Program-made: the position numbers and the translations under genes
NCBI RefSeq assembly: GCF_024199905.1
Contig: NZ_JANAFB010000007.1
Location: 39,381-103,380 of the forward strand
Source: Rothia santali
GTDB taxonomy: Bacteria; Actinomycetota; Actinomycetes; Actinomycetales; Micrococcaceae
Reading direction: 5' to 3'
Length of the DNA stretch: 64,000 nt
Part shown: one piece after another, positions 57,565-64,000 of the stretch
How positions within the stretch are numbered: the first letter of the stretch is position 1
How the letters are laid out: every line of letters begins with the position of its first letter
Notes under the pieces: model-generated
Databases searched by the model: none
What the model was told of the DNA's origin: nothing
The model's input: only the letters and a program-made list of their open reading frames with translations

Positions 57565-59070
57565 TCACGCGGAGGCCGCGTTGACCTCCGCCTGCGTGGG
57601 CCGCGGGATCAGGAAGGACACGCCGAAGGCGAGGATCGTCAGGACCGTGCCCAGCAGGATGCCGCCGGAGTAGCCCGTGAGGGCCGAGCCGGTCGACGCC
57701 GTGAGCGCCACCTGCAGCCCGGGCAGCAGCGCGAAGCTCAGCCCCGAGCCGAGGTTGAACGCGCCCGCGTTGAGCCCGGGCAGGAACCCGGGGTTGGAGG
57801 CGGGGGAGAGCACGATGCCCAGGCCGTTGAGCATGATGTTGCCCATGCCGGCGTAGGTGATGCCGATCAGCACGGTCACCGCGATCAGCACCGGCAGCGA
57901 GCGCACGCCGACCAGTCCCATCAGGCCCGAGGCCACGATGGTCCCCACCAGCCCGATCTGCAGCATCCGCCGGTAGCCGAGCACGGGCGCCAGCCGCCCC
58001 GAGAACGGCCCCACGATCCACCCGACCAGCGCGTACGGGGTCAGGAAGATCAGCGAGGCGAAGTCCGCCTCCAGGCCGAACCCGGCGTCGGGGTTCTGGG
58101 CCAGCGACATCACGAGGCCGTTGACGGCGGCGAACACGCCGGTCATGGTGAGCAGCGTCGTCAGCAGCAGCGCCCAGGTGGCCCGTCGCGCGAGCAGGCG
58201 CGGCTGGATGAGCGGCTCGCGGATGCGCGACTCGACCGCCAGGAAGACGCCGAAGGCCGCGAAGGCGACGACGACGCCGCCGATCACCACCGGCCAGCTC
58301 GCCTCGGCCAGCTTGCCGGCCTCGTTGAACGCGGTCAGGATGCTCGCGACCGACACGACGAGCGGGATCACGCCGAACCAGTCCATGCGCGTGCCGCGCG
58401 AGGGGCGCGACTCGACGCCCCACTTCGCGAGCATGGCCAGCGCCACCACGGTCACGCCCGCGATCACCCAGAAGAGCGAGCGGAAGCCGAAGTGGGTCGC
58501 GAGCCAGCCGCCCAGCAGCGCGTCGACGCCGGCGATGCCGCCGTTGACCGCCGTGATCAGGCCCATCGCCGCGCCGTAGCGGCGCGGGTCGGAGATCTCG
58601 TGCCGCAGCATGAGCAGGCAGATCGGCACCACCGGGCCGGTGACGCCCTGGATGATGCGCCCCGCGAAGAGCATGCCCACGTTGACGGCCAGCGCCGCGA
58701 CGACGCTGCCCACCAGCATGGTCGCCATCATCCCCATGAGCACGCGCCGGCGCCCGTAGATGTCGGAGAGCCGCGGGAGGAACAGGGAGAACAGGGCGGC
58801 CAGGGTGAAGAAGAGGGTCTGCGAGAGGCCGATCGTCGACTCGTCGGTGTTGAGCTGGCGGGCCATCGTGACCAGCGCGGGGCTCAGCATGCTCGCGTTG
58901 AGCTGGAACGCCACGCAGGCGGCCAGCAGCGCCGCGGTCAGCGCGGCGACGGTGCCCTTGGAGGGACCCGCGGAGGCGGCCGGGCTCGCGGAGCCGGCGG
59001 AGCGCGTGGGGCGGGTGGTGCGCGATGGTTCGGCGGCGCCGCCCGCGCGCGGGGTCTGGGAATCGGTCAT
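57565..59070 (-). CDS. MFS transporter, DHA2-like
   Basis: 501 residues with about 14 predicted transmembrane helices starting near residue 40. The loop 2-3 motif is RLSDIYGRRRVLMG and a motif C-like GLITAVNGGIAGVDALLGGW follows, typical of 14-TM drug:H+ antiporters. It is translationally coupled to the nucleoside hydrolase (ATG overlaps its stop), so nucleoside or base uptake/export is more likely than drug efflux. The first 35 residues are a low-complexity cytoplasmic stretch. Confidence 0.88.
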   Translation of the reverse strand: MTDSQTPRAGGAAEPSRTTRPTRSAGSASPAASAGPSKGTVAALTAALLAACVAFQLNASMLSPALVTMARQLNTDESTIGLSQTLFFTLAALFSLFLPRLSDIYGRRRVLMGMMATMLVGSVVAALAVNVGMLFAGRIIQGVTGPVVPICLLMLRHEISDPRRYGAAMGLITAVNGGIAGVDALLGGWLATHFGFRSLFWVIAGVTVVALAMLAKWGVESRPSRGTRMDWFGVIPLVVSVASILTAFNEAGKLAEASWPVVIGGVVVAFAAFGVFLAVESRIREPLIQPRLLARRATWALLLTTLLTMTGVFAAVNGLVMSLAQNPDAGFGLEADFASLIFLTPYALVGWIVGPFSGRLAPVLGYRRMLQIGLVGTIVASGLMGLVGVRSLPVLIAVTVLIGITYAGMGNIMLNGLGIVLSPASNPGFLPGLNAGAFNLGSGLSFALLPGLQVALTASTGSALTGYSGGILLGTVLTILAFGVSFLIPRPTQAEVNAASA

Positions 59071-60233
59071 GCTCGGCTCTCCGTCCGGTCCTGTGCCGCG
59101 CCGCCCTCGGCGGGCCTCTGCTGGGGTGCTGCGTCCTGCTCGGCGACGGCGCGGGCCGCCTCGCGGGGTGACGACTCGTCGGTGCCCTCGCGGGCTGACG
59201 GCTCGTCGTCGGACGCCGGTATCGACGACTCGTCGACGCCTTCCCGGGGTGACGACTCGTCGTCGCGCGCCCGGGGCGACCACCCGGCGTCGGGCGTCTC
59301 GCCGATGCGGCGCAGCGCGTCCACCACCAGGTCCCAGAAGCGGGCGTGGTCCAGCTCCAGGGCGGCGGAGGTGCGGCAGCCCGCCGGCGCCTCCTCGCGG
59401 CGGTCCGCGACCGTCATGCCGAGGGTGCGGGCCCCGGAGGTCTCCACCTGGATCGGCATGCGCACGGCCCTGACCACGGTCGGGTCGATGACGTGGGCGA
59501 CCGCGCAGGGGTCGTGCACGGGCGGGGAGTCGAAGCCCTGGGCGTCCCGGTAGGTCTGCCCGAAGAAGTCCAGCAGCTCGCCGACGAACGCGGCCGGGCC
59601 GGTGCCCACCTCCGCGATGCGCCGCGCGACCTCCGGGGTGGCCAGCGCCTGGTGGGTCAGGTCGAGGCCGACCATGACCACCTCCCAGCCGGCCGAGAAG
59701 ACGACGTCGGCGGCCTCCGGGTCGATGAAGATGTTGAACTCGGCGACCGGGGTCCAGTTGCCCTCGTGCACGCCGCCGCCCATCAGCACGACCTTCTTCA
59801 CCCGCTCGACGATCCGCGGCTCCTTCCGGGCCGCCAGCGCGATGTTGGTCAGCGCGCCGGTGGGCACCAGGGTCACCTCGCCGGGGCCGTGGGCCATCAC
59901 GGTGTCGACGATCAGGTCCACCGCGTGCCGCTCGTCCAGGGCGAGGACCGGCTCGGGAAGCTCGGGGCCGTCCAGCCCGCTCTCGCCGTGGATGCTCTCG
60001 GCGACCTCGACCTCGCGGATCAGGGGGCGCTCCGCGCCCGCGGCGAAGGGCACGTCCGCGATCCCGGCGATGCGGGCCACGGCCAGGGCGTTGCGCGTCA
60101 CCTTCTCCACGGTCTGGTTGCCGGCCACGGTGGTCACGGCCAGGAGGTCGATCTCCGGGCTGCCGTGGGCGAGGAGGAGGGCGACGGCGTCGTCGTGCCC
60201 GGGGTCGCAGTCGAGGATGATCTTTTCGGCCAT
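59067..60233 (-). CDS. Inosine/uridine-preferring nucleoside hydrolase
   Basis: 388 residues. The N-terminal calcium-binding cluster is ILDCDPGHDDAVALLLA (residues 6-22), with TVAGNQTVEKVTRNAL, VLMGGGVHEGNWTPVAEFNI and the active-site region PPVHDPCAVAHVIDP. It splits ribonucleosides into base and ribose. The enzyme ends near residue 312; about 75 further residues form a tail with SSPREGVDESS / SAREGTDESSPRE repeats. GCGGAG precedes ATG 60233. LacI-type operators lie in the promoter region, so it is likely induced by a nucleoside or sugar. Confidence 0.92.
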   Translation of the reverse strand: MAEKIILDCDPGHDDAVALLLAHGSPEIDLLAVTTVAGNQTVEKVTRNALAVARIAGIADVPFAAGAERPLIREVEVAESIHGESGLDGPELPEPVLALDERHAVDLIVDTVMAHGPGEVTLVPTGALTNIALAARKEPRIVERVKKVVLMGGGVHEGNWTPVAEFNIFIDPEAADVVFSAGWEVVMVGLDLTHQALATPEVARRIAEVGTGPAAFVGELLDFFGQTYRDAQGFDSPPVHDPCAVAHVIDPTVVRAVRMPIQVETSGARTLGMTVADRREEAPAGCRTSAALELDHARFWDLVVDALRRIGETPDAGWSPRARDDESSPREGVDESSIPASDDEPSAREGTDESSPREAARAVAEQDAAPQQRPAEGGAAQDRTESRA

Positions 60234-60281
60234 CTGGCGATTCTCCGCTTCATCGAGGGGATTCGCGCCGGGCGGTGTACG

Positions 60282-60329
60282 TCAAGCGCTTGATGTCTCC
60301 CGTAATCCACCACATCAAGCGCTTGATGT
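60282..60329. promoter_or_regulatory. Twin LacI-type operators
   Basis: O1 is TCAAGCGCTTGA (60282-60293) and O2 the perfect 18-bp palindrome ACATCAAGCGCTTGATGT (60312-60329). Centres are 33 bp apart, about three helical turns, so dimers bind on the same face. They lie between the divergent nucleoside hydrolase and LacI-family genes. The central CG and AAGCGCTT core are standard for LacI/PurR relatives. Confidence 0.92.
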
Positions 60330-60351
60330 CAATTGACGGGGTCGCTAGAGT
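60323..60351 (+). promoter_or_regulatory. lacI-family gene promoter, overlapping operator O2
   Basis: TTGATG (60323-60328), a 17-nt spacer and TAGAGT (60346-60351), then 6 nt and ATG 60358 (leaderless). The -35 is inside operator O2, implying autorepression. Confidence 0.65.
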
Positions 60352-60357
60352 CGGTCC

Positions 60358-61568
60358 ATGGTCCCCGTCACAGCCCCGGTCCCGCGCGTCACCGCCGCCG
60401 ACGTCGCTGCGCGCGCCGCCACGAACGTCTCCTCGGTCTCGCTCGTGGTCAACGGCAAGCACCGCGGGCGGGTCTCCGACGCCGTGGCCGCCCGGGTGCG
60501 CGAGGCGGTCGAGGAGCTGGGGTACGTCGTCGACCACTCGGCGAGCGCGCTGGCGCGGGGGAGCGGCGACCTCGTGGTGCTCGTGGCCCCGGACCTGTGG
60601 AACCCGTACTACTCGGAGATGATCGCCGCGGTCCGCGACGCGCTGGGCGGGCGCTACCGGCTCATGCTCTCGGTGACCGAGCGCGGCGAGCAGCCCGGCC
60701 CGGAGACGCTGCGCCGCTCGGCGGGCCTGCGCCCGGCCGGCTTCCTGGTCGTGGCCCCCGACGCCGGCTTCGCCGCGCCCGCGGGCGGCTCCGACCCGGT
60801 CGCGGGCCTCGACTCGGATGGCCGACTCGGTCCCGCGGGCCGGCGGGCCCCGCGGATCCGGCGGGCCCCGCGGACCCGGCGGGCCCCGCGGACCCGGCGG
60901 GCCCCGCGGACCCGGCCGGCGACGCGGACCCGGCCGGCGACGCGGACCCGGCCGGTCCCACCGGCTGTCCCGGCCCAGCGCCCCGCGCCGCCTGCCCCGT
61001 GGTCTTCCTCGACGCCCCCGGCATGGCCGGCCGCCCCGAGGCGGTCACCTACGACTGCACGGCCGCGGTCCGGGACCTGGCCGCCCTGCTCGCCGAGCGC
61101 GGCCACCGCACGGTCGCCTACCTGGACGCCGCGACCCGCTCGGCCACCTTCCGCCAGCGCCGCGAGCTCCTGGGCGAGGCGCTGGCCGCCAGGGGGCTGC
61201 GCCTGCTCGGCGACGAGGTGCGGGCCGAGCTTGACGTCGACAGCGCCCGCTCGGCGGCCGCGCGGCACCTGGCCCGGTGGCGGGGCGAGGGGGCCACCGC
61301 CGTCGTCGGCGCCGCGGACACGCTGGCCTACGGCGTGCTCTCCGCCGCCCGGGAGGCGCGGGTGCGCGTGCCGGAGGACCTCGGGGTGGCCGGCTTCGAC
61401 GACCTGCCCTCCTCCGCGATCACCGCGCCCGCGCTGACCAGCATCTCCCTGCCCGGTGCCGTCATGGGGCGGGTCGCGGCGGAGCGCCTGCTCGCCGCCC
61501 TCGAGGGGCGCGGGACCCCCGACGTCGGGCCGCTCGGGGCGCGTCTGGTGCGGCGCGAGAGCCTCTGA
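60358..61568 (+). pseudogene. LacI-family regulator, frameshifted at an 18-bp repeat
   Basis: The first frame contains the HTH (VTAADVAARAATNVSSVSLV) and VNGKHRGRVS, then LVVLVAPDLWNPYYSEMIAA of the sugar-binding domain up to about 60820. The rest (CPVVFLDAPGMAGRPEAVTY, TAVVGAADTLAYGVLSAARE, VAGFDDLPSSAITAPALTSI) is in another frame ending at 61568. The frame change falls at or just before a six-copy 18-bp repeat. A one-base loss explains it. Because operators and promoter are intact, either the base call is wrong or regulation of the nucleoside hydrolase has recently been lost. Confidence 0.8.
60842..60955 (+). repeat. 18-bp tandem repeat inside the lacI-family gene
   Basis: GGCGGGCCCCGCGGACCC repeats from 60842: four near-identical units, then two of the variant GGCCGGCGACGCGGACCC, then a partial copy. 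In the downstream frame it encodes repeated G-P-A-D-P-A. It is inserted in a loop of the sugar-binding domain. Confidence 0.9.
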
Positions 61569-61692
61569 GCACCCGCCCGGTGCGACGCGAGACCGCCCGG
61601 CGCGACGCGAGAATCCCTGAGCACCCGCCCGGCGCGGCGCGAGACCCTCCGAGCGAGTGTCTGGCGCAACGCGAAAGCCTCCAGCGCGTGCC
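61545..61692 (+). repeat. Five tandem echoes of the lacI-family gene 3' end
   Basis: Unit 0 (61545-61577) is the gene end CTGGTGCGGCGCGAGAGCCT plus CTGAGCACCCGCC with the stop codon. Degenerate copies start at 61578 (short), 61598, 61630 and 61661, about 31-33 bp each. Confidence 0.8.
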
Positions 61693-61753
61693 GGAACGCG
61701 AACCGCGCGTGTCACGACGGCGCGGCCCCTGGCACCCCTCCTTTCACCGTGAC

Positions 61754-61759
61754 TAGACT
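61754..61759 (+). promoter_or_regulatory. -10 box of the aldehyde dehydrogenase gene
   Basis: TAGACT at 61754-61759. The ATG at 61803 has GAGGAGGA as ribosome binding site. Confidence 0.5.
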
Positions 61760-61802
61760 CACAGGACAACGCAAAGGCGCGTGACACGAGGAGGAACACC
61801 GC

Positions 61803-63325
<1,523 letters not shown>

Positions 63326-63326
<1 letters not shown>

Positions 63327-63739
63327 TGGACGACGCCGCCCCGGCCGCCCTGGAGTCCCGCCCCGCGATCGAGGGGGAGCGGGACTCCCGGGTGGCGCTG
63401 ACCCCGGCCGCGGTGGAGCTGCTGCGGCTGCTGTGGGACCTCCACGGGCCGCTGATGTTCCACCAGTCCGGCGGGTGCTGCGACGGCTCCTCGCCCATGT
63501 GCTTCTCGGCGGGGGAGTTCCGCACGGGCGGCTCGGACGTCCTGCTCGGCGTCTTCGACCTCGACGACGACGCCGGGGCCCGCCTCGGCGAGATCGAGTT
63601 CTGGATGAGCCGCGAGCAGTTCGAGTACTGGCGGCACACGCACCTGACCGTGGACGTGGTGCAGGGGAGGGGCTCGGGCTTCTCGCTCGAGGCGCCCGAG
63701 GGGAAGCGGTTCCTCGTCCGGAGCCGGCTCATCGGGTGA
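63326..63739 (+). CDS. DUF779 protein coupled to aldehyde dehydrogenase
   Basis: 137 residues. The conserved DUF779 core is LLWDLHGPLMFHQSGGCCDG near 36-55 with SSPMCF, a cluster of three Cys and one His that looks like a metal or cofactor site, then IEFWMSREQFEYWRHTHLTV. DUF779 genes nearly always accompany acetaldehyde-type aldehyde dehydrogenases; the function is unknown. ATG overlaps the preceding stop (TGATG). The first 25 residues are variable. Confidence 0.85.
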
Positions 63740-63770
63740 GCCGCCGGCCGGCGGGGCGCCGCCCCGGTGC

Positions 63771-63776
63771 TACTGT
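63771..63776 (+). promoter_or_regulatory. -10 box upstream of the last, partial gene
   Basis: TGCTACTGT with TACTGT at 63771-63776. The leader of about 100 nt contains the hairpin CGTGCCC/GGGCACG near 63844-63858. Confidence 0.4.
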
Positions 63777-63879
63777 CATGCTGGGAACCGGACGCCGACG
63801 TCCGCACCGCGGCAGCGCCGACCGGGCCCCGTGAGCCGTTCACCGTGCCCCGGGCACGCCGACTGAGAAGACCCCGCCC

Positions 63880-64000
63880 GTGCCCCTTCCCCTCCCGGTC
63901 CGCCGGAGAATTTCCCTCCTGCCCGCGCTCGCGGGCTGCCTCCTGGCCGTGGTGCTGCTGCACGCCGGCCTGCAGCGCATCGCGCGGCTGAGGGTCGGGG
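63880..64000 (+). CDS. Start of a membrane or exported protein (3' cut by window)
   Basis: GTG 63880 opens a frame that continues past the window: a basic start with RRR, then ISLLPALAGCLLAVVLLHAG, a hydrophobic helix suitable as signal anchor, then a basic segment. GAGAAG lies 12 nt upstream. Too short for a family call; other frames here lack comparable features. Confidence 0.4.
   Translation, partial: MPLPLPVRRRISLLPALAGCLLAVVLLHAGLQRIARLRVG

Noticed and set aside
63767..63991. 74-codon ORF at the right end
   Set aside because: Cys/Arg/Pro-rich shadow without ribosome binding site; the GTG 63880 frame has a signal-anchor pattern instead.

Overview
This is a high-GC actinobacterial chromosome segment, most likely order Micrococcales. 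The 16S rRNA resembles Micrococcaceae-type sequences as I remember them, and the 23S rRNA carries the helix-54 insertion typical of high-GC Gram-positives. Gene order follows the conserved actinobacterial block known from Mycobacterium: tyrS, TPR protein, HAD phosphatase, small protein, tlyA, nadK, recN, pyrG, NUDIX, xerD, then parA, scpA, scpB, rluB, tyrA, cmk, der. Many genes start 6-8 nt after a TANNNT-type -10 box, the layout of leaderless transcripts common in this phylum.

Layout. 1-4048: end of apt, a HelD/HelR-type RNA polymerase recycling ATPase, and tyrS. 4.1-10.2 kb: a complete rrn operon (two promoters, 16S, tRNA-free spacer, 23S, 5S, terminator) lying between tyrS and the TPR gene. 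10.5-21.6 kb: a protein with a very long Arg/Asp/Gly-rich disordered domain plus TPR and acidic tail, a frameshifted HAD gene, tlyA-nadK-recN, pyrG, NUDIX-xerD. 21.6-32 kb is accessory metabolism inserted between xerD and parA: a GntR-prpD-prpB-prpC methylcitrate operon, a CitA/DcuS-type two-component system, a flavin-reductase-like protein, a GNAT, an Imm5-like protein and a DctA dicarboxylate carrier. 32.2-40.0 kb: chromosome segregation (parA-scpA-scpB), ribosome maturation (rluB, der), tyrA and cmk.

40.3-48.9 kb: a tRNA-Pro(GGG) followed by a type I restriction-modification locus (hsdM, a 21-codon coupling ORF, mrr, hsdS, hsdR, all joined by ATGA overlaps). An Ltp-repeat membrane protein follows (a family named after a phage superinfection-exclusion lipoprotein). 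Together they look like an anti-phage island. hsdS is visibly AT-richer than its surroundings and carries a 12-bp tandem repeat at the position known to set target spacing in type I enzymes.

49.4-64 kb is accessory: secreted esterase, PatB/MalY aminotransferase, a frameshifted alpha/beta hydrolase, UDG-family protein, VOC/TetR divergent pair with an operator, PPK2, GrpB-like, PIG-L deacetylase, an MFS/nucleoside hydrolase pair with twin LacI operators and a frameshifted LacI regulator, aldehyde dehydrogenase with DUF779, and the start of a membrane protein.

The best candidate for something undescribed is at 54.52-54.76 kb. A 32-residue single-helix peptide with a strong ribosome binding site is encoded on the minus strand. 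It is entirely covered by a plus-strand transcription unit with a good promoter (TTGAGC-N17-GATAAT) and its own hairpin terminator. This is the architecture of a type I toxin-antitoxin pair. Other unusual structure: a seven-copy 22-bp phased array before the PIG-L gene, tandem 'echoes' of gene 3' ends with their stop codons at three loci, three or four frameshifts in low-complexity segments, and many repeat-born disordered tails.
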